DNA from: Pseudomonadota bacterium
Lineage (GTDB): Bacteria > Pseudomonadota > Gammaproteobacteria > Steroidobacterales > Steroidobacteraceae
Reading direction: 5' to 3'
DNA: 38,015 bases
NCBI GenBank assembly: GCA_963205255.1
Contig: CAUJIK010000042.1
Span: forward strand, 1 to 38,015
Shown here: positions 1-8,729 of the stretch, piece by piece
Layout: every line of letters begins with the position of its first letter
How positions within the stretch are numbered: position 1 is the first letter of the stretch
Made by a program: the position numbers and the translations under genes
The notes under the pieces: model-generated
Databases searched by the model: none
What the model saw: only the letters and a program-made list of their open reading frames with translations
Told to the model about the DNA's origin: nothing

Positions 1-1
1 C

Positions 2-115
2 TCGGACGTGTTCGACTACATCGAGATGTTCTACAACCCGGTGCGTCGCCATGGTTCCGCTGGCGACGTCTCACCGGTAGAGTTCGAAAGGCGCTACGCG
101 CAAAGCGGCCGATGA
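2..115 (+). CDS. IS3-family transposase OrfB, C-terminal end (partial)
   Basis: The first 37 codons of the window end in TGA at 113-115. They read as the extreme C-terminus of an IS3-family OrfB (DDE integrase-core transposase): YIEMFYN, then RRHGSAGDVSPVEFERRY, which is the conserved tail after the catalytic core. The start and the DDE residues lie left of the window, so nothing can be said about whether the element is intact. The product would catalyse cut-out and paste-in of the element, usually made as an OrfAB fusion by frameshifting. Downstream DNA to 141 fits the right end of such an element. Confidence 0.85.
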   Translation, partial: SDVFDYIEMFYNPVRRHGSAGDVSPVEFERRYAQSGR

Positions 116-141
116 GTGTCTATGAAACCTTGGGCGGTCCA
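116..141 (+). repeat. Probable right terminal inverted repeat of the IS3-family element
   Basis: Immediately after the transposase stop is TGTCTATGAAACC followed by TTGGGCGGTCCA. IS3-family elements commonly end shortly after orfB with a sequence of this kind, finishing in GGNCCA or similar. The matching left repeat would lie outside the window, so the assignment rests on position and resemblance only. A 3-4 bp target duplication would begin at 142. Confidence 0.5.
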
Positions 142-310
142 AACAATCCAACCAGAACACATCGAAGAGCTACGGATATTTCGCTGCGAGCCTGCACGAC
201 TTCCACTCACTCCCGAGCTGACGCAATCCGCGTCCATGCGGCCTCAAGAAGTCAGGAGCTCTTGCCGCAGTCCGATCAGAATCCTTGAGCAGTCACGGAC
301 GAGCAGCGAT

Positions 311-733
311 TCAGCCCCTTCCCTTTCGAGGAATCACCCGCCGGCGCTGCACGGCGCGGCGCACGGTGTTGGCCACACCCGCCAGAGCCCCGTCGACGGC
401 GGCGCTCAACTGCGCATCCCGGGCCTCGAACACCACGCTCGGCAACGCTTTCAGCGTGACTTTGATACGGCACAGGCGATCCACGCCGCCGCGCGGACCG
501 TTCAGGTCCTCGGTGCGCACACTCACGCGTTCGATGGATGCCGCGAACTTCCCGAGACGGCGGCCGATCTTGCTCCGGATGTAGGCACGGCCTGCCGCAT
601 CCAGATCACCTTCAACGGCACGGATGTAGGTCGGGATCGACACCGCGTCGACGGCCGCGCGTGTGGCGGGCTTCAGCGCCTGCTTCGGGGAGGGGGAGCG
701 CTTCACGCGCTTTGTCTTGATGCGGCTTGCCAT
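311..733 (-). CDS. HPF/RaiA-family ribosome-associated (hibernation-type) protein
   Basis: A 140-residue basic protein. After a Lys/Arg-rich N-terminus (MASRIKTKRVKR) it has the compact fold signature of the ribosome hibernation/sigma-54 modulation family: a helix (AAGRAYIRSKIGRRLGKF), then SIERVSVRTEDLNGPRGGVD and CRIKVTLKALPSVVFE, and a final helix ending VRRAVQRRR. Such proteins bind the 30S decoding region and stabilise idle ribosomes. Its length suits a short HPF without the dimerisation tail. The ATG at 733 is chosen because AAGGAG sits 9 nt upstream; an in-frame ATG at 760 would place that Shine-Dalgarno inside the gene. It is divergent from the hydrolase at 848. The exact subfamily is uncertain. 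Confidence 0.75.
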   Translation of the reverse strand: MASRIKTKRVKRSPSPKQALKPATRAAVDAVSIPTYIRAVEGDLDAAGRAYIRSKIGRRLGKFAASIERVSVRTEDLNGPRGGVDRLCRIKVTLKALPSVVFEARDAQLSAAVDGALAGVANTVRRAVQRRRVIPRKGRG

Positions 734-847
734 GAATCGGGTCTCCTTGGGGGAAATCATGCACTCATCAGATACTTCCAGCGCACAGTAAATCATGCCA
801 CTCTTGTCTTTGCCGACATTCAGGTCTCCGATGGGTTGGCGTTCAAC

Positions 848-1747
848 ATGCCTCGCTTCATGCGCCTGCTCGCCACACTGACCACCGCTGCGGCGTTGGT
901 GGCAACCGAGACCCTGGCCTGCACCCGGGTTGTCTATCACGGCCCGAACGCAACCTACCTCACCGCCCGACCCATGGATTTCAAGGATCCGATCGTCAGC
1001 AACCTGTGGGTCTTTCCTCGCGGCCTGAAGCGCCACGGCGCGGCGGAACAGCGTTCGGTCGAATGGACCTCGACCTATGGCAGCATGATTGTCTCCGGCT
1101 ACGAGATCTCGACCGTGGACGGCATGAACGAGGCCGGCCTGAACGCCAATCTGCTGTGGCTGGCCAATGCCGAATATCCCGAGGACGACGGCGCAACGCC
1201 GGTGCAGGTGGTGAGCGGCGAGGTGCCCGGCCGGCCCGGCAGCCTTGCGCCTCTGCATCTGTCGCTGTCCGATGCCACAGGCGACAGCACGATCTTCGAG
1301 TGGATCGACGGCAAGCTGAACATCCATCACGGTCGCGAATACGGGGTGATGACGAACGAGCCCTCCTATGACGAGCAGCTCGTCATCACGCGCTACTGGG
1401 ACGGCATCGATGGGCGCATGTTTCTGCCCGGCACCAACTGCGCCTCCGACCGGTTCGTGCGGGCGAGCTACTATGTCGATGCGGTAGTCCAGAGCGACGA
1501 TCCCCGAACAGCCGCCGCCGCGGTCTTCAGCGTGATCCGGAACACCTCGGTGCCTTACGGCATCAGCCTGCCGGACGCGCCAAACCTGTCCACTACACGC
1601 TGGCGCATCGTGGCGGACCACAAGAACAAGCTGTTCTATGCCGAGTCCGCAATGTCGCCCAATGTGTTCTGGGTCGACCTCAAACGCCTCGACTTCTCGC
1701 AAGGGGCCAGGCCGCGCACCCTCGATCTCGGCGTGGAAGGAACGTGA
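848..1747 (+). CDS. Choloylglycine hydrolase-like Ntn amidase, internally shortened
   Basis: 299 residues with a signal peptide (hydrophobic stretch about 7-20, TLA before Cys25). Cleavage would expose Cys25, the N-terminal nucleophile of choloylglycine/penicillin V acylase (linear amide C-N hydrolase) enzymes. Other family active-site residues appear present: Arg41 and Asp44 (ARPMD), Asn170 (MTNEP) and Arg251 (TTRWR). The family hydrolyses amide bonds of bile salts, penicillin V or N-acyl homoserine lactones; the substrate here cannot be told. Relatives I recall are about 330-350 residues and carry about 30-35 residues of helix between the DDG and the QVVSG motifs. Here DDGATP (to residue 118) runs directly into VQVVSGEVPG, as if that segment were deleted in frame. 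The stop overlaps the start of the methyltransferase gene. No strong Shine-Dalgarno is visible; ATG at 860 is an alternative start. Confidence 0.8.
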   Translation: MPRFMRLLATLTTAAALVATETLACTRVVYHGPNATYLTARPMDFKDPIVSNLWVFPRGLKRHGAAEQRSVEWTSTYGSMIVSGYEISTVDGMNEAGLNANLLWLANAEYPEDDGATPVQVVSGEVPGRPGSLAPLHLSLSDATGDSTIFEWIDGKLNIHHGREYGVMTNEPSYDEQLVITRYWDGIDGRMFLPGTNCASDRFVRASYYVDAVVQSDDPRTAAAAVFSVIRNTSVPYGISLPDAPNLSTTRWRIVADHKNKLFYAESAMSPNVFWVDLKRLDFSQGARPRTLDLGVEGT

Positions 1748-3270
1748 TGCTGCTGCCGGAGACCCCGGATTCCTTGCCCGCCCTGAGTCAAGCCGACGCC
1801 GCGCGCCGCGAAGTGTCCCCGACGCTCGACCCGAAGCAGCGCAGCAAGCTGGGGCAGTTCATGACCCCCGCGCCGATTGCCAACTTCATGGCGGGGATGT
1901 TCGACCATCTGCCCGAGACCGTTCGGCTTCTCGATGCTGGAGCCGGGGTCGGTTCGCTCACCGCCGCCTTTGTCCGCGAAGCCATCGCCCGCAAGCAAGG
2001 CCCGCGCTCCCTCGACGTCACCACGTTCGAGGTGGACTCCGTGCTTGGGCAGCACCTCGCGGAGACTCTGGCCGCTTGCGCGAGGGAGTGCGAGGAGGCT
2101 GGCGTTGCCCTCACATCCCGCATCATCCCCGAGGACTACATTCTGCACGCCGCCGCGCCGCTGCTGTCCGAGCACTCCGCGCCCGAACAGTACGATTGCG
2201 CGATCCTCAATCCGCCCTACGCGAAGATCAACACCGGCTCGAAGGCGCGCAAGGCCCTCAGCAGCATGGGCATTGAGACAACCAACCTGTACACGGCTTT
2301 CGTCGCCGCCGCCCTCGCTCAACTCAAGCCCGGCGGCCAGCTCGTGGCCATCACTCCACGCAGCTTCTGCAACGGGCCCTACTTCGAGCCGTTCCGCCGC
2401 TTCATGCTGGAACACTCGGCCCTGCGAAAGATCCACGTTTATGAGTCGCGGAAGCAGGCCTTCAAGGATGACGAAGTCCTGCAAGAGAACATCATCTATC
2501 AGCTCATCAAGTCACAGCCGCAAGCCGCAGCCGTTCGCATCTCGCTGAGCCACAGCCCGCAGGACCTCGACGCGACCGCGCGCGATGTTCCGTTTGCGGA
2601 AGTGGTCCTGTCCAGTGATCCGCATGTGTTCATTCGTCTGCCAGTGTCGAAGGAGGACGGAGACCTTGCCCAGCGGGTCCGCGCACTCCCTTGCGCGCTT
2701 CGCGACCTGGGCGTAGCCGTCTCGACCGGACGTGTGGTGGACTTCCGGGCGCGCGACCATCTGCGCAAGGACCCGGAGCCGGGAAGCGTGCCGCTGATCT
2801 ATCCCGGTCACTTCGACGGCGGCTATGTGTCATGGCCGAAGCCCAGCGCCAGGAAGCCCAACGCGCTTGTCTCGAATGCCGAGACGGCCGCGCTGATGGT
2901 GCCGCGCGGCACCTACGTCCTCACGAAGCGCTTCTCCTCGAAGGAGGAAAAGCGGCGGCTGGTCGCGGCGGTGTATGACCCGGGGCGGATCGACTCGGAT
3001 CTGGTGGGCTTTGAGAACCACCTGAACTACTTCCACTCGAGTGGCAAAGGGCTACCCGGCGACCTCGCCCTCGGACTTGCGCTGTTCCTGAACTCGACCG
3101 CCGTTGACCAGTATTTCCGCCAGTTCAGCGGCCATACGCAGGTCAACGCAACGGACCTGCGCAACCTTCACTATCCGGCCGTGAGGCAACTTGAAGAAGC
3201 GGGCGGCCACTTTGGCGAAACCCTCCCGGATCAAGAGCGGATCGACGAGATTGTCGAGGCCCTGCTGTAG
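1747..3270 (+). CDS. Adenine-specific DNA methyltransferase (Eco57I / BsuBI-PstI type)
   Basis: About 507 residues. An N-terminal KLGQFMTPAPIANFM motif is typical of N6-adenine methylases that pair with or resemble BsuBI/PstI and Eco57I enzymes. Motif I (LLDAGAGVGSL, about residues 62-72) binds S-adenosylmethionine, and motif IV NPPY (156-159) is the catalytic motif that flips and methylates adenine. The C-terminal half (ending HTQVNATDLRNLHYP) resembles a target-recognition region. No restriction endonuclease is next to it: upstream is the hydrolase and downstream the tRNA gene. It may be an orphan methylase or the survivor of a restriction-modification pair. ATG at 1747 overlaps the previous stop (ATGA); GTG at 1744 is possible. 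This is probably horizontally acquired DNA beside a tRNA gene. Confidence 0.85.
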   Translation: MLLPETPDSLPALSQADAARREVSPTLDPKQRSKLGQFMTPAPIANFMAGMFDHLPETVRLLDAGAGVGSLTAAFVREAIARKQGPRSLDVTTFEVDSVLGQHLAETLAACARECEEAGVALTSRIIPEDYILHAAAPLLSEHSAPEQYDCAILNPPYAKINTGSKARKALSSMGIETTNLYTAFVAAALAQLKPGGQLVAITPRSFCNGPYFEPFRRFMLEHSALRKIHVYESRKQAFKDDEVLQENIIYQLIKSQPQAAAVRISLSHSPQDLDATARDVPFAEVVLSSDPHVFIRLPVSKEDGDLAQRVRALPCALRDLGVAVSTGRVVDFRARDHLRKDPEPGSVPLIYPGHFDGGYVSWPKPSARKPNALVSNAETAALMVPRGTYVLTKRFSSKEEKRRLVAAVYDPGRIDSDLVGFENHLNYFHSSGKGLPGDLALGLALFLNSTAVDQYFRQFSGHTQVNATDLRNLHYPAVRQLEEAGGHFGETLPDQERIDEIVEALL

Positions 3271-3405
3271 GACCTACTTGAAGGATTCGACCCGGAAGTG
3301 CCTGGTCCGGTCGGCCTGGATCCAGATGTAGCTGTCCCTTCCACGACAGGCCGATGCCGATGCATGGTGGGAGCGGGAGCGGCGGGAGTCCATTTATGGA
3401 GGATT
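3271..3405. other. Short intergenic spacer between methylase and tRNA-Ser, possible gene remnant
   Basis: No complete gene is seen. On the minus strand, roughly 3340 down to 3271, one frame reads SYIWIQADRTRHFRVESFK then a stop. This looks more protein-like than chance and slightly like the end of a WYL/Sm-like fold, but it has no start and no recognisable body. It is listed as a possible C-terminal remnant left by integration or deletion at the tRNA gene. Confidence 0.25.
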
Positions 3406-3496
3406 TGGCGGAGAGAGAGGGATTCGAACCCTCGAAGGGCTTTTGACCCTTACACCCTTAGCAGGGGTGCGCCTTCGACCACTCGGCCATCTCTCC
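3406..3496 (-). tRNA. tRNA-Ser (GCT anticodon)
   Basis: 91 nt including an encoded CCA. The acceptor stem GGAGAGA pairs with TCTCTCC, the T-loop GGTTCGAATCC is present, the D-arm is GCCGAGTGGTC, and the anticodon loop CTGCTAA gives GCT (serine codons AGC/AGU). The long variable arm (AGGGTCAAAAGCCCT type) is characteristic of class II serine tRNAs. It sits just downstream of csrA on the same strand, as serV does in E. coli. Serine tRNA 3' ends are common integration sites for islands, which fits the accessory genes at 1-3270. Confidence 0.97.
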
Positions 3497-3541
3497 GGCT
3501 TGGGCAGGGCGGCGATGATACCGACTTGGGCGGGCGGGAGC

Positions 3542-3563
3542 AAAACCGCCCCGTCCGGGGCGG
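3542..3563 (-). terminator. Rho-independent terminator of csrA
   Basis: Read on the minus strand, CCGCCCC-GGAC-GGGGCGG forms a 7-bp GC stem with a 4-nt loop followed by TTTT. It begins 17 nt after the csrA stop and precedes the tRNA gene, so it should end the recA-recX-alaS-csrA transcript and separate it from the tRNA. Confidence 0.85.
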
Positions 3564-3580
3564 ATACTCGATCGATGGGC

Positions 3581-3799
3581 TCAGTAGTCCTTATCGTCGC
3601 CGGCGGACGCGGGAGCCTGACCTTCGAGCCCCGACTTCTCGTTGCGGATACGGTCGAAGATCTCCTCACGATGGACGGCAACGGTCTTCGGCGCATTGAT
3701 CCCGAGGCGGACCTGATTGCCCTTCACCCCGAGGATGGTCACCGTGACTTCGTCCCCGATCATCACCGCCTCACCGACGCGGCGGGTGAGAATCAGCAT
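3581..3799 (-). CDS. csrA: Carbon storage regulator CsrA
   Basis: 72 residues, starting [18 protein letters not shown], the signature of CsrA/RsmA. It is an RNA-binding dimer that recognises GGA motifs in leader RNAs and represses or activates translation of genes for carbon flow, motility and biofilm. The core through REEIFDRI is canonical; the tail (about residues 55-72, acidic, ending GDDKDY) is the variable part. The start is fixed by GGAGGAG 9 nt upstream. It lies downstream of alaS and upstream of tRNA-Ser, the standard gammaproteobacterial arrangement. A terminator follows at 3542-3563, and its leader carries GGA sites that could mediate autoregulation. Confidence 0.98.
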   Translation of the reverse strand: MLILTRRVGEAVMIGDEVTVTILGVKGNQVRLGINAPKTVAVHREEIFDRIRNEKSGLEGQAPASAGDDKDY

Positions 3800-3807
3800 C
3801 TGTAACG

Positions 3808-3826
3808 CTCCTCCATGTACATCCCA
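3808..3826 (-). promoter_or_regulatory. csrA Shine-Dalgarno with overlapping CsrA-type GGA sites
   Basis: The csrA leader reads GGGATGTACATGGAGGAG just before the start. It has GGATGT, the core of the known CsrA-binding consensus, directly next to GTACATGGAGG, which matches most of that consensus and contains the Shine-Dalgarno. CsrA binding here would block ribosomes. This is the recognised autoregulation design in E. coli; its function here is inferred from sequence. Confidence 0.55.
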
Positions 3827-3840
3827 GCAATTCTGCAAGT

Positions 3841-3880
3841 CGCTGGCAATGCATGAAATCAGAGAAACCCTGATTCGACC
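3841..3880 (-). terminator. Weak stem-loop between alaS and csrA
   Basis: On the minus strand AATCAG and CTGATT flank a 7-nt loop (GGTTTCT) and are followed by TTC. It lies within the 103-bp alaS-csrA gap. It could attenuate read-through from alaS or be part of the csrA leader structure. The stem is short and the U-tract poor, so termination is uncertain. Confidence 0.3.
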
Positions 3881-3902
3881 ATTATTGTTTTGCGACGTGG
3901 AC

Positions 3903-6527
3903 TCAGCCCAGACGCTGCTGCACGAAGGGCGCCACGCTCGCCAGGGCGCCGGGGAGCGCCTCGACATTGCTGCCGCCCGCCTGCGCGAAATCGGGCCGGC
4001 CGCCGCCGCGACCGCCCACCTGGCTGGCCACCGAAGCCGCCACCTCCCCGGCCTTGACCCGGGAGACCAGATCCGGTGTGACGCCGGCGACGATGGAGAT
4101 CTTGCCCCCCTCGGCCACGCTGGCCAGCACGATCACCGCGGACTTCAGGCGGTCCTTGAGCTGGTCCACGGCGGTGCGCAATGCGGTGGCGTCCGCGTCG
4201 GGCACCAGGGTGGCGACCACCTGCGCGCCGCCCACGGCGGCAGCGCCAGCGGCAAGATCGACGCCCTGCCCCGAGGCCAGACGGTCCTTGAGCTGCCGCA
4301 CCTGCTTCTCGAGCAGCCGCAGCTGGTCCAGGTTCTCCTGCACACGCTGCGCCAGATCCTCGCGGGTGCCGCGCACCATGCCGGCGATACGCCGCAGCAG
4401 CTCGTCCGACTGCTCCACATACTCCACCGCGCCTTCGCCGGTCACGGCCTCGATGCGGCGCACGCCGGCCGCGACGCCGGATTCACCGATGATCTTGAAC
4501 AGGCCGATGTCGCCAGCGCGCGCGACGTGGGTGCCGCCGCACAGCTCCATGGAGAAATCCCCCAGCTTCAGCACGCGCACCACGTCGCCGTATTTCTCGC
4601 CGAACAGCGCGATCGCGCCGCCGGCGACGGCATCGTCATAGCTCATCGAGCTCACCGCGCCCTCGTGGTTGCGGCGGATCTCCTCGTTCACGCGCTGCTC
4701 GATGCGGGTGAGCTCGGCGGACGTGACTGGCTGGAAATGCGCGAAATCGAAGCGCAGCCGGTCCGGCGCCACCAGCGAACCCTTCTGCTGCACATGCCCG
4801 CCCAGCACCTCGCGCAGCGCGGAATGCAGCAGGTGCGTCGCGGTGTGGTTGCGGCGCGTGGCGTCGCGGCGCGCGGAGTCGATCCGGGCCGACACCACAT
4901 CACCCACCTTGAGCGCGCCGCCGCTGAGCCGGCCGATGTGCGCGAAGGCCGCGCCGCGCTTGCGGGTGTCGGCGACGGCAAAGCGCGCAAAGCCTGCCGC
5001 AAGCTCGCCCGTGTCGCCCACCTGCCCGCCGGATTCGGCGTAGAACGGCGTGCGCTCCAGCACCACCTCGCCCTCTTCGCCCGCGGCGAGTTCGCCCACC
5101 GGGGCGCCGCTGTGCAGCAGGGCCACCACGCGCGACTCGCCCGCGACATGGTCATAGCCGCAGAAATCCGTGGCGGCGCCCAGATCCGGGCCGCCGCGCA
5201 GATCCACGCCGAAGCGGCTCGCCGCGCGGGCCCGCTCGCGCTGGGCTTCCATCTCGCGCTCGTAGCCCGCCATGTCGGCGTCGAGGCCACGCTCGCGCAG
5301 CACATCGGCGGTGAGATCGGGCGGAAAACCGTAGGTGTCGTGCAGCTTGAACACCACGGCGCCGTCGACGGTCTTCGCGCTGCCCAGCGCCGCGATGGCC
5401 TCCTCCAGCAGCGTCATGCCGGTGGCCAGCGTGCGGGCGAACTGCTCGCCCTCCTTGCGCAGCACATCGCGGATGAAGGCCTGCTTTTCGACCAGCACCG
5501 GATAGGCCTCGCCCATCACCCCGGCCAGCGCCGGCAGCAGCTCAGCGAAGAAGGTGGGCTCGGCGCCGAACTTGTGCCCATGGCGCATCGCGCGACGCAT
5601 GATGCGCCGGAGCACATAGCCGCGACCCTCGTTCGACGGCATCACGCCGTCGGCGACCAGGAAGGCGCAGGCACGGATGTGGTCCGCGATCACGCGCAGC
5701 GAGGGGCTGGTCAGGTCCGTGGCGCCCAGCAGCTTCGCCGCGGCCTGGATCAGGGTGCGGAACAGGTCGATGTCGTAGTTGGACTGCACGCCCTGCATCA
5801 CGGCGCAGATGCGCTCCAGGCCCATGCCGGTATCCACCGAGGGCTTGGGCAGCGGCGTCATCCTGCCGTCGGCCGAACGGTCGAACTGCATGAAGACCAG
5901 GTTCCAGATCTCGACGTACCGGTCGCCGTCTTCATCGGGCGAGCCAGGAGGACCGCCGGGGATGTCGGCGCCGTGGTCGTAGAAGATCTCGGAGCAGGGG
6001 CCGCAGGGGCCGGTATCGCCCATGGACCAGAAATTCGACTTCTCGCCCAGACGCGTGACGCGGTCCGCGGGAACGCCGATTTCCTTCACCCAGATGTCGG
6101 CCGCCTCGTCGTCATCCTGGTACACCGTGACCCACAGGCGCGCTGGATCGATCGCAAGCGTCCTGGTGAGGAAATCCCAGGCGAAGCGGATGGCGTCGCG
6201 CTTGAAGTAGTCCCCGAAGCTGAAGTTGCCCAGCATCTCGAAGAAGGTGTGATGCCGGGCCGTGTAGCCCACGTTCTCGAGGTCGTTGTGCTTGCCACCG
6301 GCGCGCACACAGCGCTGGCTGGAAGCCGCGCGCACATAGGGGCGCGGATCCTTGCCAAGGAACACGTCCTTGAACTGCACCATGCCGGCATTGGTGAACA
6401 GCAGTGTGGGGTCATTGCCCGGCACGAGACTGCTCGAGGCGACGACGGTGTGTTTCTGGCTGGCGAAATAGTCGAGGAAAGCGCGCCGGATCTGCGCCGC
6501 GCTCATCTGTGGCTTGGGCTTGTTCAT
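3903..6527 (-). CDS. alaS: Alanyl-tRNA synthetase
   Basis: 874 residues, the normal bacterial length. It charges tRNA-Ala with alanine in the cytoplasm. The N-terminal class II catalytic domain begins [40 protein letters not shown]. The editing domain has the zinc-site HxxxH (HTATHLLH, near residue 560) and CGGTH near 665. The C-terminal coiled coil ([16 protein letters not shown]) and C-Ala domain follow, with the late glycine-rich [15 protein letters not shown] typical of AlaRS. The ATG at 6527 overlaps the recX stop by 4 nt (ATGA), supporting this start and translational coupling. Part of the recA-recX-alaS-csrA run. Confidence 0.98.
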   Translation of the reverse strand: MNKPKPQMSAAQIRRAFLDYFASQKHTVVASSSLVPGNDPTLLFTNAGMVQFKDVFLGKDPRPYVRAASSQRCVRAGGKHNDLENVGYTARHHTFFEMLGNFSFGDYFKRDAIRFAWDFLTRTLAIDPARLWVTVYQDDDEAADIWVKEIGVPADRVTRLGEKSNFWSMGDTGPCGPCSEIFYDHGADIPGGPPGSPDEDGDRYVEIWNLVFMQFDRSADGRMTPLPKPSVDTGMGLERICAVMQGVQSNYDIDLFRTLIQAAAKLLGATDLTSPSLRVIADHIRACAFLVADGVMPSNEGRGYVLRRIMRRAMRHGHKFGAEPTFFAELLPALAGVMGEAYPVLVEKQAFIRDVLRKEGEQFARTLATGMTLLEEAIAALGSAKTVDGAVVFKLHDTYGFPPDLTADVLRERGLDADMAGYEREMEAQRERARAASRFGVDLRGGPDLGAATDFCGYDHVAGESRVVALLHSGAPVGELAAGEEGEVVLERTPFYAESGGQVGDTGELAAGFARFAVADTRKRGAAFAHIGRLSGGALKVGDVVSARIDSARRDATRRNHTATHLLHSALREVLGGHVQQKGSLVAPDRLRFDFAHFQPVTSAELTRIEQRVNEEIRRNHEGAVSSMSYDDAVAGGAIALFGEKYGDVVRVLKLGDFSMELCGGTHVARAGDIGLFKIIGESGVAAGVRRIEAVTGEGAVEYVEQSDELLRRIAGMVRGTREDLAQRVQENLDQLRLLEKQVRQLKDRLASGQGVDLAAGAAAVGGAQVVATLVPDADATALRTAVDQLKDRLKSAVIVLASVAEGGKISIVAGVTPDLVSRVKAGEVAASVASQVGGRGGGRPDFAQAGGSNVEALPGALASVAPFVQQRLG

Positions 6528-7047
6528 GGATCCATGTCATCGACCCCGGAACCGCCCAGGGCACTGGCGATATGATCCTTGGAAAAGCCCCGGTATTGCA
6601 AAAACCGCATCTGGCGCGCCCGTTCGGGCCAGTCTGAAGGCAGCTCCTGGCCGAATTTGCGACGGCGGACCTCCCGCGCCTGGGCTGCCCAGTCCTGCCC
6701 GGCCTCGGCCAGGGTGGACTCGATCAGCTCCGCGGACAGCGCGGCGGCAGCCAACTCCTGCCGGACGCGCATGGGGCCCTGCCCCCGGCCAGCCAGCATC
6801 CGCACCAGGCTGGCGGCATAGCGGGCGTCATCGAGCAGACGGTCGGCCGTGAGGTCTTCCACGGCGGCCAGGATGGCCTCGGAAGTGAAGCCCTTGCGGC
6901 CCAGCGCCGCGGAGAGCTCCCCGCTGGCGTATTCGCGCCGGGCCAGCAGGCCGATGGCTGCTGCCCGCGCGGCGGCCGGATCGGCCGCCTTCTCAGGATC
7001 GGGAGCCGCGCGACCGCGGCCCCGCCCGCCAAAGCGCCTGCCGAAAC

Positions 7048-7051
<4 letters not shown>
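6524..7051 (-). CDS. recX: RecX regulatory protein, start codon unconventional
   Basis: RecX binds RecA filaments and limits their extension. The three-helix repeats are visible: [20 protein letters not shown], then [55 protein letters not shown], and a final [30 protein letters not shown]. The ORF opens inside the end of recA, and no ATG, GTG or TTG occurs before GTG at 6862, which would remove the first repeat. The likely choices are CTG at 7051, overlapping the recA stop (175 residues), or another rare codon; the given start is that CTG. The length would suit the family (about 150-180). It overlaps alaS by 4 nt. Confidence 0.85.
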
Positions 7052-8079
<1,028 letters not shown>

Positions 8080-8133
8080 ACGGGCGGGACCTTGTGGGTT
8101 GGGAGCTGCGATGGGGAGGATGATGCCACAGAT

Positions 8134-8153
8134 TACTGTATGCGTATACAGTA
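8134..8153 (-). promoter_or_regulatory. LexA (SOS) box upstream of recA
   Basis: TACTGTATGCGTATACAGTA is a 20-bp near-perfect palindrome matching the gammaproteobacterial LexA consensus CTGT-N8-ACAG. It lies between recA (start 8079) and pncC (stop 8198). DNA damage induction of recA through LexA is therefore very likely. Confidence 0.95.
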
Positions 8154-8197
8154 TTTGTGGTGCGTCCGGGCCAATATGCCACCCGCGTTCCCCACGG

Positions 8198-8713
8198 TCA
8201 CGAGGCCAGCACGAGTTCCAGTGCGAACGCGGCAGATAGGCGACGCACGGCGTCGCGGTCGCCCGCAAAACGGCGGCGCGCCACCGAGGCATTCACCACG
8301 CCCGCCTCGCGCCGGCCGATGCCGAACCACACCTCGCCCACCGGATGGCGCTCCGTGCCTCCGTCGGGCCCGGCCACGCCACTGATGGTCACCGCGCAGT
8401 CCGCGCCGCTGCGGACCAGCGCGCCCAGCGCCATGGCCTCCACGGTCTCGCCGCTCACCGCGCCGTGCAGGCGCAGCGTGGCGGCCGGCACGTCGAGGTC
8501 GCGCTCCTTGGCCGCGTTCGAATAACACACATAGCCGCACTCGAACCATCGCGAACTGCCGGGCACATCGGTGAGCAGCTTGGCCACATAGCCGCCCGTG
8601 CAGGATTCGGCCGTGACCAGCCGCAGGCCGCGCGCCAGCAGATGTTCACCCGCCCGCACCGCGAGCACGGCCAGCAGGCTGTCGGAAGGGCGAATGCCCG
8701 AGTCGGCGCTCAC
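8198..8713 (-). CDS. pncC: Nicotinamide-nucleotide amidase PncC (CinA C-terminal domain)
   Basis: 171 residues, a stand-alone CinA C-terminal domain. It deamidates nicotinamide mononucleotide to nicotinate mononucleotide, recycling the NMN made by NAD-dependent DNA ligase. Hallmarks are [21 protein letters not shown] (parts of the catalytic Ser-Thr region, about residues 34-54), the YSN motif and [20 protein letters not shown] (about 113-133). Its place immediately upstream of recA on the same strand is the normal gammaproteobacterial order. Only 118 bp containing the LexA box separate them. The start is likely ATG 8713. Confidence 0.93.
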   Translation of the reverse strand: MSADSGIRPSDSLLAVLAVRAGEHLLARGLRLVTAESCTGGYVAKLLTDVPGSSRWFECGYVCYSNAAKERDLDVPAATLRLHGAVSGETVEAMALGALVRSGADCAVTISGVAGPDGGTERHPVGEVWFGIGRREAGVVNASVARRRFAGDRDAVRRLSAAFALELVLAS

Positions 8714-8729
8714 GCGGCAGCCCTGCGGC

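Noticed and set aside
311..1702. A 463-codon minus-strand frame that includes the HPF-type gene
   Set aside because: Only the last 140 codons (start 733) resemble a protein family and have a Shine-Dalgarno; the upstream part lies opposite the hydrolase.
3298..3699. A 133-codon plus-strand frame across the tRNA-Ser region
   Set aside because: It runs through a complete tRNA gene and the csrA terminator on the other strand and has no domain.
3717..6575. A long open frame of about 950 codons on the plus strand, antisense to alaS
   Set aside because: The minus-strand frame is unmistakably AlaRS with all motifs; the plus-strand frame is His/Ala/Arg-rich low-information shadow typical of high-GC DNA.
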